From assembly GCA_028288585.1 (NCBI GenBank), contig JAQBNL010000040.1, positions 1-38,330 on the forward strand: DNA of 38,330 nt, read 5' to 3'. The stretch is from Chitinophagaceae bacterium. Lineage in GTDB: Bacteria > Bacteroidota > Bacteroidia > Chitinophagales > Chitinophagaceae. Position numbers and translations under genes: made by a program. Below the pieces are notes generated by a model. It was not told the origin of the DNA. It searched no databases and was given only the letters and a program-made list of their open reading frames with translations. Below, piece after piece: positions 1 to 7,995 of this stretch (its first letter is position 1; the number at the start of each line of letters is the position of its first letter).

Positions 1-356
1 ACAAAAACCTGTTGCAGGTTCTCTCTTTTACGTAAATAATTTTCTATCATTTGCTCCCACCTTCTCCTGCTTCTTTGGGATATTTTTGCAAAGCCATAGC
101 CGGGAAGATCAACTAAATACCATCTTATATTTTTTACCTTTTCAGATGCGCTCGCTATTTCAAAATGGTTTATCATCTGTGTTTTCCCGGGACTGTTGGA
201 TGTTTTTGCCAGCTTATCATTATTGCACAGCATATTTATCAGGGATGATTTACCAACATTACTTCTTCCTATAAAAGCATATTCCGGCCGGTCAGGTACA
301 GGGCATTTTGTATAATCCGGACTGCTTATTAAATATTTTGCATTCTTAATTTGCAT
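1..356 (-). CDS. engB: Ribosome biogenesis GTPase EngB/YsxC/YihA (3' end cut by window)
   Basis: This is a TRAFAC-class GTPase needed for assembly of the large ribosomal subunit. I translated the minus strand from an ATG at 356. The first 118 residues are present and the frame stays open to the window edge, so the C-terminal part (roughly 80 residues in this family) is missing. Visible motifs are the G1 P-loop GRSNVGKSS at residues 30-38, the G2 region with SPGKTQ near 55-60, and the G3 motif DLPGYG at 83-88, which is typical of EngB rather than Era or Der. The gene is divergent from ubiE; the 158-bp spacer holds a 15-bp direct duplication and a heptamer array. The family assignment is secure. 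The start is the only ATG that leaves a normal N-terminus before the P-loop. Confidence 0.93.
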   Translation of the reverse strand, partial: MQIKNAKYLISSPDYTKCPVPDRPEYAFIGRSNVGKSSLINMLCNNDKLAKTSNSPGKTQMINHFEIASASEKVKNIRWYLVDLPGYGFAKISQRSRRRWEQMIENYLRKRENLQQVF

Positions 357-368
357 GTAACAAAAATA

Positions 369-397
369 GTCATTAAGTCAATGGTCATTAAGTCAAT
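369..397. repeat. Direct duplication with 15-bp period
   Basis: A 14-base sequence beginning GTCATTAAG occurs at 369-382 and again, identical, at 384-397. It lies 13 bp upstream of engB, between the divergent engB and ubiE genes. The 15-bp spacing can be read as alternating 7- and 8-base units, so it may be a decayed relative of the heptamer arrays elsewhere in the window. No function is visible. Confidence 0.75.
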
Positions 398-461
398 AAA
401 CTGCAACATATAATTACTGATTTGCCAAATGATGAAATGACTATAAGAAATTTTAACGATT

Positions 462-496
462 AACTATCAACTACCAACTTCCAACTATAAACTATC
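462..496 (+). repeat. Heptamer tandem array upstream of ubiE (5 units of AACTAYC type)
   Basis: Five exact 7-base units follow one another without gaps, each beginning AACT (consensus AACTATC, with one or two substitutions in some units). There is no G on the ubiE-sense strand. The array ends 4 bases before a TATCTTTA hexamer-like -7 element and so occupies the place where the -33 element would lie. It may affect ubiE transcription, but that is inference; it is also one of several period-7 arrays in the window. Confidence 0.8.
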
Positions 497-500
497 AACC

Positions 501-508
501 TATCTTTA
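501..508 (+). promoter_or_regulatory. Candidate -7 promoter element for ubiE-porT
   Basis: TATCTTTA differs at the last base from the Bacteroidota -7 consensus TAnnTTTG. It ends 6 bases before the ubiE ATG at 515, so the transcript would be nearly leaderless. No TTG-type -33 element is visible; that position is taken by the heptamer array. Confidence 0.45.
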
Positions 509-514
509 CAGCCA

Positions 515-1259
515 ATGACTACCTATCAGCACGATACAATAGTTCCGTTTAAAGACTCAGCAGAAAGTAAGAAAAAGCAGGTAGAAAAGATGTTTGACAA
601 AATTGCCTTCCGCTATGATTTTTTAAACCACTTTTTAAGTGCAGGCATTGATAGGGGTTGGAGGAAGAAAGCTATCAGGCAATTAAAAACATTGGATCCC
701 AAATCTATTTTAGATGTGGCAACCGGTACCGGCGATATGGCTATCTTAGCTGGCAAATTATTAAATGCAGAAAAGATTATCGGGATTGATATAAGTGAAG
801 GCATGCTGGAAATAGGTAAAAAAAAAAATTGAAAAGCTTGGCTTACAGCAGCGTATCAAATTGTTAAAGGGTGATAGCGAAACAATAATTTTTGGCAGCG
901 GCTCGTTTGATGCAGTAACAGTCGCCTTTGGCGTACGTAACTTCCAGGATCTTGAGCTGGGGCTTAGTGAAATAAAAAGGGTTTTAAAGCCCGGCGGAAA
1001 ATTAATAGTACTGGAATGTACAAAACCTAAATTACCGGTTATAAAAAATTTCTACAATCTTTATTTGAATGTGATAGCGCCCTGGATAGGAAGGGTGATC
1101 TCAAAAAATAAAAATGCATACCAATATCTCAATGAATCCGTACAAAAGTTTCCGGAAGGAAATGATTTTGTTCAAATTTTAAACAAGCTTGGATATAAAA
1201 ACGCTTCATGCAAAACATTGAGTTTAGGAATAAGCAGCATCTATTCTGGAGAAAAATAA
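515..1259 (+). pseudogene. ubiE: Demethylmenaquinone methyltransferase UbiE/MenG, interrupted by a +1 frameshift in a poly-A run
   Basis: This SAM-dependent C-methyltransferase makes menaquinone from demethylmenaquinone. The N-terminal part (515-832) has the family start KKKQVEKMFDKIA, the FLNHFLSAG segment, and SAM motif I DVATGTGDMA. It ends in a stop right after a run of 11 A at 818-828. The rest (VTVAFGVRNFQD, LKPGGKLIVLE, SLGISSIYSGEK) continues in the +1 frame to 1259. Removing a single A restores one frame of 247 residues, the normal family length, with IGKKKIEKLGL across the junction. The gene therefore looks intact apart from one base. I think a homopolymer sequencing error is most likely; a real mutation or polymerase slippage are the alternatives. 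The last 52 bases overlap porT. Confidence 0.9.
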
Positions 1260-1948
1260 TTATTGCCGGTATCGCTGTATTATGTTGGTCAAATGCTTTC
1301 AGCCAGTTAAGGAATGGCCCTAACCTGCCCGACCATGATAGTAAGCCATATCATTTCGGTATAAACCTCGGCTACAATAAATCACATTTTTTATTTACCC
1401 ATCATCCTTATTTTTTACAGCGTGATACTATAATGGATATTGAAAGCGTAAATAACGCCGGGATAAATCTTGCATGGCTGGTAAACATGCGGATGAATGA
1501 TCATTTTGATCTGCGGATGCATCCCCTCGATCTTACTTTTAGTGAAAAAACATTTTTATACAGGGAAAATTTTACAGGAGACACTTCGCTTGTTGAAAAG
1601 AAAGTATCATCCATTACACTTAGCTTTCCTGTTCATGTAAAATTCAGCAGCGACAGGATAAATAATTTTAAAGTATATACCCTTGGCGGAATTAAATTTG
1701 ATTATGACCTTGCCAGTAATGCCGGTGCAAGGCAGGCCGAAGATCTTATAAAATTAAAAAAGGGAGATATAAGTGTGGAGGTTGGACTTGGCTTTCATTT
1801 TTACTTCCCTGTATTTGTTCTTACACCTGAAATAAAACTCAGCAGCGGTTTACTTAATCTTCACAGCCGTGATGAAAGCTTACGTTACTCCAACGTAATA
1901 GATAAGATCAATTCCAAAATGATAACTTTTTCACTAACGGTGGAATAA
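1208..1948 (+). CDS. porT: Type IX secretion/gliding outer-membrane protein PorT (SprT family)
   Basis: PorT is an eight-strand-type beta-barrel protein required for the type IX secretion system and gliding in Bacteroidota. The 246-residue protein has a hydrophobic signal segment at about residues 16-32 (IIIAGIAVLCWSNAFS, then Q). It also has family features in order: HFGINLGYNKSHF, LAWLVNMRMNDHFDLRMHP, an SFPVHVKF strand, VYTLGGIKFDYDLAS, and the C-terminal half with FYFPVFVLTPEIKLSSGL and INSKMITFSLTVE ending in a barrel-type strand. Adjacency of ubiE and porT is common in the phylum. The gene starts inside the 3' end of ubiE (52-bp overlap, different frame), suggesting coupled translation. 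No other ATG lies before the signal peptide, so the start at 1208 is favoured. Confidence 0.88.
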   Translation: MQNIEFRNKQHLFWRKIIIAGIAVLCWSNAFSQLRNGPNLPDHDSKPYHFGINLGYNKSHFLFTHHPYFLQRDTIMDIESVNNAGINLAWLVNMRMNDHFDLRMHPLDLTFSEKTFLYRENFTGDTSLVEKKVSSITLSFPVHVKFSSDRINNFKVYTLGGIKFDYDLASNAGARQAEDLIKLKKGDISVEVGLGFHFYFPVFVLTPEIKLSSGLLNLHSRDESLRYSNVIDKINSKMITFSLTVE

Positions 1949-2077
1949 AGATTTGTTTCTCCATAGTACATGTGTTCACGAACATCTTCACTAATTAATA
2001 TTTCGCCTGGAGAGAAGGGTTCTCATGCCTATTAAATGTTGTTTAGTATCTTCATCTTTTCTTTACAATATATTTTA

Positions 2078-2701
2078 ATGAGAACATTTACAAAAGAAAC
2101 CCAGGATGAGCTTACTCCCGAACTTGCACTTAACCTTTTAAAGGACGGAAATGAAAGGTTTGTAAATAATATAAAGGCTCACCGTAACTTATTACAACAG
2201 GTTAATGAAACATCTGCAGGGCAGTTTCCCTTTGCTGCCATTTTAAGTTGTATTGACTCAAGAACTTCTGCAGAGCTGATATTTGACCAGGGCCTGGGAG
2301 ACATATTAAGCATTCGTATTGCCGGTAATATTTTAAACGATGACATATTAGGCAGCATGGAACTGGCCTGCAAAATTGCAGGTTCAAAACTTATTGTTGT
2401 ACTTGGCCATACTAACTGCGGTGCAATAATAGGCGCCTGTAATAATATTGTGTTGGGAAACATAACCGGTTTATTAAATAAAATTAAACCGGCTATTGAG
2501 CTGGAAACTGAAACTAAAACAGACAGGAATGAGAAGAATGAATCGTTCCTGAGAAATGTTACCGTGAATAATGTTTTTATAACGGTTAAAAAAGTTAAAG
2601 AACAAAGTCCCATCTTACGTGAAATGGAACAAACAGGAGAAATAAAAATTATTGGTGGGCTTTATGATGTGGATACGGGCCAGGTAACTTTTTTTGAATA
2701 G
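2078..2701 (+). CDS. Beta-class carbonic anhydrase
   Basis: This enzyme hydrates CO2 to bicarbonate with a zinc centre. From the chosen ATG the protein has 207 residues. The ligands and dyad are in the expected places: Cys58-x-Asp60-x-Arg62 in SCIDSR, and His111-x-x-Cys114 in GHTNCGA. IRIAGNI and the end GLYDVDTGQVTFFE are typical of bacterial beta-carbonic anhydrases. An in-frame ATG at 2036 would add 14 hydrophobic residues; I prefer 2078 because the family begins just before the TPELAL helix. A TATCTTCA sequence at 2047-2054, a weak -7 candidate, lies between the two ATGs. No signal peptide is expected with this start, so the enzyme should be cytoplasmic. Confidence 0.9.
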   Translation: MRTFTKETQDELTPELALNLLKDGNERFVNNIKAHRNLLQQVNETSAGQFPFAAILSCIDSRTSAELIFDQGLGDILSIRIAGNILNDDILGSMELACKIAGSKLIVVLGHTNCGAIIGACNNIVLGNITGLLNKIKPAIELETETKTDRNEKNESFLRNVTVNNVFITVKKVKEQSPILREMEQTGEIKIIGGLYDVDTGQVTFFE

Positions 2702-2742
2702 TAGGTATGCTGATTATTCGATGCAATCTTAAAAAACAAAGT

Positions 2743-3045
2743 ATGAGAAATGAAAATAATAAATCTCCTCATATTCTAAATGCCTCCTCAAATCTTTTAG
2801 GGCTTTGCTTTGTAGTGCTAACATCCTTAAAGCTTCTAAATATCTCCCATAAAACAATACTGGATGAACTAACAACTGTTGCTACTGTTTTGTTTATGTT
2901 TAGCTGCCTTCTTTCATTTTTATCCATTCGCGGAAATATTAAAGCAACAGGTGCTTTTGAGAATATTGCTGACTATTTATTTATTTCCGGCATCCTGTTA
3001 TTATTTGTAACTACCATTTTGTTTTCGTTTAATATAATAGTATAA
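2743..3045 (+). CDS. Small membrane protein, unknown function
   Basis: The 100-residue protein has three hydrophobic segments: about residues 16-33 (LLGLCFVVLTSLKLL), 46-60 (VATVLFMFSCLLSFL) and 80-100 (ISGILLLFVTTILFSF). These suggest a three-helix inner-membrane protein. I do not recognise a named family. An ATG at 2707 is in frame, but the extra 12 residues are poorly hydrophobic and charged, so 2743 is preferred. It follows the carbonic anhydrase by about 40 bp and precedes a lipoprotein gene by 16 bp, so the three may form one transcript. Confidence 0.65.
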   Translation: MRNENNKSPHILNASSNLLGLCFVVLTSLKLLNISHKTILDELTTVATVLFMFSCLLSFLSIRGNIKATGAFENIADYLFISGILLLFVTTILFSFNIIV

Positions 3046-3061
3046 AAAAATAAGACGAAAC

Positions 3062-3550
3062 ATGAAAAATTTTATACCGGTTGTATGCTGCGCAATAATT
3101 GTTTTAATTTCTGCATGTTCACCAACAAAAAGCAACCAGGCTAATCTGCCTCAACCGTATGAGCCGGTAGATAAAAAATTATACGACACTATCGTATACC
3201 TTGACAGTGTCTTATTTGAAGCCTACAACACCTGCAAACTGGACAGGTTTGAAAAATATTTTTCTGAGGACATTGAGTTTTATCATGATAAAGGCGCCTT
3301 AACTACATCTAAAAAAGAATTAATTGAATCTCTTAAAAATAATATTTGCGGAAAAATAACAAGAGAACTTATAAAAGGAAGTATAGAAGTATACCCTATT
3401 CATAATTACGGAGCAGTGCAAATGGGTAGCCACAGGTTTCATAATAACCAGGAAAAAGAAGGCACTCCTTCGCACATCGGAAAATTTGTTCATACCTGGC
3501 AATATAAAAACGGGGAATGGAAAATTACCCGGGTAATAAGCCTGCATTAA
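3062..3550 (+). CDS. DUF4440/SnoaL-like lipoprotein
   Basis: The 162-residue protein begins with a lipoprotein signal: MKNFIPVVCC, a hydrophobic stretch, then the lipobox LISAC with the acylated Cys at about residue 19. The mature part looks like the NTF2-like fold of DUF4440. It has an N-terminal helix (YDTIVYLDSVLFEAYNTCKLDRFEKYFSEDIEFYH split over the first third), then strands including VYPIHNYGAVQMGSHRF, and the final FVHTWQYKNGEWKITRVISLH that is typical of these proteins. The ligand or reaction is unknown. It is convergent with the Wzi-like gene, with a 14-bp spacer and no terminator hairpin visible. Confidence 0.8.
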   Translation: MKNFIPVVCCAIIVLISACSPTKSNQANLPQPYEPVDKKLYDTIVYLDSVLFEAYNTCKLDRFEKYFSEDIEFYHDKGALTTSKKELIESLKNNICGKITRELIKGSIEVYPIHNYGAVQMGSHRFHNNQEKEGTPSHIGKFVHTWQYKNGEWKITRVISLH

Positions 3551-3564
3551 ATCAGTGAGTGCTT

Positions 3565-5286
3565 TTAATAATCATACTCCCTCCTGCCCATATTCCATCT
3601 TATACCAATGGAGAGCATTGTTGTATTATTGGTGGTAGACGCTTCCCTCACTTTAAAAGTTCTAAGCAATGCAGTGGCATCAACAAAAAGATTTTCCCTT
3701 AATTCATAAGAAGCAACAAAGGTTGCATTCAAACAACTTGCCCTGTATCCGCTGCCAATTTTAAAACCGAAATCTCTTGGTCTGGTACCATAGTTCTCAA
3801 GAGGATTGGCGCCAAAATTTCTTCCCAGGGAATCAAGCCCCTGCACATAATAAATAAGTCTTCCATACAAATAAATTTTAGGCTTTGGCTGGTATTTAGC
3901 AATCCCTATAAACTCCCTGAAATTAGCTCCCAGCGGGTGCGCCAACGGCTGATTATAATGAGTATAGTTAGCAATCGTGTCGTTGTGCGAATAAGTAAAA
4001 GGGCGTGCTATATTAGTTTCCAGCTGCAGGTCAAGATTATTTATATTGAATGCATCAACATATTTAAAACCAAGCTGTACGGCATATTTATTAGCCCAAT
4101 AACCTGTTTTCTTTTTTATTTGAGACAATATAAATTCATCCAATAAAAACTGCCCGTAAATTTGTGCAGTATGCGCAACATTTGCTTTAAAATCAAGGCC
4201 CGCAACCGCATTATCGGGGCTGCCAACGGTGCCTTCAATATGCCTGTAAAAAATTACCGGGTTTAAATATTGAAAATCAAAATGATTTTTTCTTCCAAAG
4301 ATTACACCCTCAAATAAGCCAATATTCAGCCACTTTGTAACATCCATGCTTAAGTGGTGCATTGCTGAATATTTCCTGTCGAGCAAAGTATCCGGGCCCG
4401 TTTTTTTAAATTGAGGCATCAGCTCCATAAAAATATTCTGGTAATTAAACTTCCATATTCTTGTGTTGATCTTAAAGAACAAATAGCTGTTTCCATGATC
4501 ACTTAAAAACAAACTCCTGTATCCGTTGCCGATAAAATTTTTATCATATCCAAATTGAAAGTCAATAAACTTTGCTGCATTAAAAGTTATATAGCCCCTT
4601 GCATCAAAATAATCGTACCCATTTTTTTTGAAAGTCTTGTAAAAACCAACCCCTGGCACTGCATGAAATTGATTTGTTCTTGCCTGGAAAAAATCGGGAC
4701 CCTTTTCCTGGTTCTCTGTTATCATCGCCGAAAATCCTACTTTGTTCGCTATCATTCCCCTTGCAGATACTCCTCTTGTATTAAGATAAATACCGTTACC
4801 ACCTGAAGATGCGCCGAATTGTAAATTCAGCATTGGGTTTATAGCAAGAAAAAAATCTTTGTTATTTACTTCTAAAAAGTTAGCCTTTGTTTTATAAAAA
4901 TTTTTTAAGAAAGGAGTAGCGCTTTCAAATTCAGGACGATCTTTTTGTACCCATTCTATATTATTCATCAGCAGGCTCCTTAAGTTATATTCATCAACGG
5001 GTGTAAGTATAAGGTCAGAGCGGTCACCATATTTATTAAAACCCATTGCCGAATCAGTAGGTGTCATCCGTGTGCTGTCAAGATATTCAACCTCTCTTAC
5101 GATTGCTTTACGGCTGTAAGGCTTAACTGTAGAAAAATTCAGGTTCCTGTTTTCCTGCAATTTTATTTCCATACGTTCTATAAAATCATAAGCCTTGGAG
5201 CCCAGCGGGATATAGGTTGACTGGCTAAAAGCAAAAACAGGACAAAGAAAAGCAGCCATTCTGATAAAGCATTTCATAATTTGCAT
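3565..5286 (-). CDS. Outer-membrane beta-barrel protein of the Wzi capsule-assembly / RemB-like family
   Basis: This is a predicted outer-membrane barrel of 573 residues. A short signal peptide (MKCFIRMAAFLCPVFAFSQ) starts 3 residues after the chosen ATG at 5286; an ATG at 5277 is equally plausible. The open frame extends to 5463, but that would run over the start of the divergent pyrC, so it is not used. The body has many alternating amphipathic strands. Diagnostic pieces of the Wzi-like domain are FGYDKNFIGNGYRSLFLSDHG, the PVIFYRHIEGTVGSPDN segment, and FLLDEF followed by a KYGVQLGFK-like strand. In Bacteroidota, relatives include RemB-type gliding proteins and capsule assembly proteins. 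The 24-bp gap to pyrC implies overlapping divergent promoters. Confidence 0.75.
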   Translation of the reverse strand: MQIMKCFIRMAAFLCPVFAFSQSTYIPLGSKAYDFIERMEIKLQENRNLNFSTVKPYSRKAIVREVEYLDSTRMTPTDSAMGFNKYGDRSDLILTPVDEYNLRSLLMNNIEWVQKDRPEFESATPFLKNFYKTKANFLEVNNKDFFLAINPMLNLQFGASSGGNGIYLNTRGVSARGMIANKVGFSAMITENQEKGPDFFQARTNQFHAVPGVGFYKTFKKNGYDYFDARGYITFNAAKFIDFQFGYDKNFIGNGYRSLFLSDHGNSYLFFKINTRIWKFNYQNIFMELMPQFKKTGPDTLLDRKYSAMHHLSMDVTKWLNIGLFEGVIFGRKNHFDFQYLNPVIFYRHIEGTVGSPDNAVAGLDFKANVAHTAQIYGQFLLDEFILSQIKKKTGYWANKYAVQLGFKYVDAFNINNLDLQLETNIARPFTYSHNDTIANYTHYNQPLAHPLGANFREFIGIAKYQPKPKIYLYGRLIYYVQGLDSLGRNFGANPLENYGTRPRDFGFKIGSGYRASCLNATFVASYELRENLFVDATALLRTFKVREASTTNNTTMLSIGIRWNMGRREYDY

Positions 5287-5310
5287 GGGTAGTTTATTTA
5301 ATTTCAAGAT

Positions 5311-6651
5311 ATGCAAAAATATCTCTTTAAAAATATATCGGTAGTAAATGAAGGAACAATAATTATTGCAGATGTATTTATTCAAAAAGGAAGAATAGAA
5401 AAGATAGAGAAGAATATAAATGTAAAAGAGAACGTAACAGAAATTAATGGTGAAGGAAAACATTTATTGCCCGGCGCTATTGATGACCAGGTGCATTTCA
5501 GGGAACCGGGTTTAACGCATAAGGCAACTATCTATACTGAAAGCAAAGCAGCAGTGGCAGGCGGTATTACCAGTTTTATGGAAATGCCTAATACGATACC
5601 CAATGCACTCACAGAAAAAATACTGGAAGAGAAGTATGCAATTGCATCAAAAACTTCATTGGCCAATTATTCTTTCTACATGGGTGTCAGCAATAATAAT
5701 GCTGATGAAGTTTTACGAATGAACGCAAGAAAAAATGAAATATGCGGAGTAAAGATATTCATGGGATCCAGCACCGGCAACATGCTGGTTGATAATGAAG
5801 CGACGCTCAACAGGATATTTAGTGAAAGTGAATTACTGATAGCTACACATTGTGAAGATGAAAATATTATCAAAGCAAATTATGAGAAGTTAAAAAGGGA
5901 AAAGGGAGAATTATCAGCATCCGATCATCCGGTAATAAGAAATGAAGATGCCTGTTATCGGTCTTCATCATTTGCAGTTTCGCTTGCAAAAAAATACAAC
6001 AGCCGTTTACATATCCTGCATATCTCAACAGAAAAAGAATTATCACTGTTTGAAAATACCATCCCTTTAAAAGAAAAAAAGATAACTGCAGAAGTTTGTG
6101 TTCATCATTTACATTTTACAGCAGACGATTATGAAAAGCTTGGTTATCTTATCAAATGCAATCCTGCCATTAAATCTTCTAACAATAAAAAGGCATTGTG
6201 GAATGCCTTACTGGATAACCGTTTGGATGTGATAGCCACAGATCATGCGCCACATGTTATAAGCGAAAAAGAGCCTCCTTACGAAAATGTTCATTCAGGT
6301 TTACCACTTGTTCAGCATTCATTGTTATTAATGTTGAAGTATTATAAAGTACAAAAGATCTCTTTAGAAAAAATAGCGGAGAAGATGAGCCATGCCGTTG
6401 CAGATTGTTTCAAAATTAATAATCGTGGCTACATTCGTGAAGGATACTCTGCAGACCTTGTTGTAGTTGATCTGAATGAAGCAACAACAGTAAAAAAAGA
6501 AGATCTTTTATATAAATGCGGATGGAGCCCGTTGGAAGGTGAAACATTTCCTGCAATGATCACTCATACTTTTGTGAATGGCAATTGTGCGTATGGAAAT
6601 AGTGTGTTCAATGAATCTATAAGAGGAGAAAGACTAAAATTCGATCGCTGA
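5311..6651 (+). CDS. pyrC: Dihydroorotase
   Basis: Dihydroorotase closes carbamoyl aspartate to dihydroorotate, step three of pyrimidine synthesis. The 446-residue protein is a class I-type amidohydrolase. It shows LLPGAIDDQVHFREPG with the metal-binding HxR pair, FMEMPNTIPN, GVKIFMGSSTGNM, ATHCEDE, LHILHISTEKE, and IATDHAPH with the metal/catalytic Asp. A C-terminal strand region follows (SADLVVVDL, GWSPLEGETF). It is divergent from the Wzi-like gene, and its stop overlaps the start of the MutS-like gene by one base (TGATG), so the two are probably translationally coupled. The other pyrimidine gene, pyrD, lies about 15 kb away. Confidence 0.95.
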   Translation: MQKYLFKNISVVNEGTIIIADVFIQKGRIEKIEKNINVKENVTEINGEGKHLLPGAIDDQVHFREPGLTHKATIYTESKAAVAGGITSFMEMPNTIPNALTEKILEEKYAIASKTSLANYSFYMGVSNNNADEVLRMNARKNEICGVKIFMGSSTGNMLVDNEATLNRIFSESELLIATHCEDENIIKANYEKLKREKGELSASDHPVIRNEDACYRSSSFAVSLAKKYNSRLHILHISTEKELSLFENTIPLKEKKITAEVCVHHLHFTADDYEKLGYLIKCNPAIKSSNNKKALWNALLDNRLDVIATDHAPHVISEKEPPYENVHSGLPLVQHSLLLMLKYYKVQKISLEKIAEKMSHAVADCFKINNRGYIREGYSADLVVVDLNEATTVKKEDLLYKCGWSPLEGETFPAMITHTFVNGNCAYGNSVFNESIRGERLKFDR

Positions 6652-7967
6652 TGGAAATAGACAAAACAACTTTAAATGACCTGTCCATCTTCAATCATGA
6701 AGAGGAGTTTTCTATTTTCAATAAGCTTGATCTCACAAGAACTATGGGTGGGAGAGAAAAACTCAGACAATTTTTTAGTAAGTCCCTTACAACTATTGAA
6801 GCTATCCGTGGCATTCAACAAACGATAGAAATAATTCGTAAGAATTTACATTCATGGCCGGAGATCATAAGCAACGGCAGCATAATGGTCATACATAAGT
6901 TTTATGAAACCGGTATTGATCAAATTCCTGCCGGTGCATCTGCTGCTGCTGCTTATGCATATAAACTATTTCATACCCATGATTTTTCTTTGGTAAAATA
7001 TTCAACAGGGCATGCATTTGATTTTATAAAAGGAATGAGATCACTTATTGCCACTTTTTTAAATGACGAATGCCCTGCACCATTAAAAAAAATATTACAA
7101 AGGGCAGAAAACATAATTGATAAAGGACAGTTTGCTATCACACAAAAAAAAGAAAAACCAAATGATCTTTCAATGACCGAAATGTTACGGCTTGCCTATT
7201 TTCTTCGATATCATTATAAGCATAACATTTTCGAACTGACGGAGATTTACGCTCAAATTGATGCATGGTATGGGATGGCAATGGCAATGGATAAGTACGA
7301 TCTTGTTTTCCCTGAATTTATTGAAAGTGATACACCCATAGTGAGGGCTTCAGCACTTTATCATATTTTATTGCCGCATCCTGTTTCGTATGACATAACC
7401 CTGGATCAACAAAATAATTTTTTGTTTTTAACAGGAGCCAACATGGCTGGTAAAAGCACTTTCATAAAATCAGTTGGCGCAGCAGTATTTCTTGCACATA
7501 TTGGTATGGGTGTACCTGCACAGGCACTGCAACTTTCGCTGTTTGATGGGGTGCTTAGCAATATTAATGTTGTAGATAATCTTTCAAAAGGGGAAAGTTA
7601 TTTTTATAATGAGGTACAGCGGGTAAAAGACACTATCCTAAAGATTAATGATGGCAGGAAATGGCTGATATTGATCGATGAACTCTTTAAAGGAACTAAT
7701 GTACAGGATGCTATGAAATGCAGTACCGTGGTCATCGAGGGACTTATAAAAGTTAAACAATCTTTATTTATTCTCTCAACACATCTTTACGAAATCGGAG
7801 AAGCACTTAAAGAACACAATAATATTGTATTTAAATATTTTGAAACCACCGTTGATGATGAGCAGTTGAAATTCAGTTACCAGCTAAAAGAAGGCATCAG
7901 CAACGACAGGCTTGGTTACCTGATCTTAAAAAGAGAAAAAGTTATTGATCTGCTGGAAAAATTGTAG
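6651..7967 (+). CDS. MutS-like ATPase lacking the mismatch-recognition domain
   Basis: The 438-residue protein has the C-terminal half of the MutS family: part of the lever/clamp helices (residues about 1-230) and the ABC-type ATPase domain. Walker A is GANMAGKST at 262-270, followed by the conserved aromatic/hydrophobic ring VGAAVFLAHIGMGVPA. The signature-like region is DNLSKGESYFYNEVQRVK, Walker B is WLILIDELFKGT, and a switch histidine is in ILSTHLYEI. There is no N-terminal domain I with a Phe-x-Glu mismatch motif, and no Smr or KOW domain as in MutS2. It is therefore a member of the short MutS-related group seen in Bacteroidota, not the repair MutS. Function is unknown. It is coupled to pyrC by a one-base overlap. 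Confidence 0.85.
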   Translation: MEIDKTTLNDLSIFNHEEEFSIFNKLDLTRTMGGREKLRQFFSKSLTTIEAIRGIQQTIEIIRKNLHSWPEIISNGSIMVIHKFYETGIDQIPAGASAAAAYAYKLFHTHDFSLVKYSTGHAFDFIKGMRSLIATFLNDECPAPLKKILQRAENIIDKGQFAITQKKEKPNDLSMTEMLRLAYFLRYHYKHNIFELTEIYAQIDAWYGMAMAMDKYDLVFPEFIESDTPIVRASALYHILLPHPVSYDITLDQQNNFLFLTGANMAGKSTFIKSVGAAVFLAHIGMGVPAQALQLSLFDGVLSNINVVDNLSKGESYFYNEVQRVKDTILKINDGRKWLILIDELFKGTNVQDAMKCSTVVIEGLIKVKQSLFILSTHLYEIGEALKEHNNIVFKYFETTVDDEQLKFSYQLKEGISNDRLGYLILKREKVIDLLEKL

Positions 7968-7995
7968 CTCCCAAAATTTTCTCTAATTTCAATAC

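Noticed and set aside
86-274. 62-residue plus-strand frame in the first 300 bp
   Set aside because: It is the antisense of engB, whose GTPase motifs read cleanly on the minus strand.
5287-5463. 59-residue N-terminal extension of the Wzi-like protein
   Set aside because: It would overlap the start of pyrC on the other strand and puts the signal peptide in the interior.
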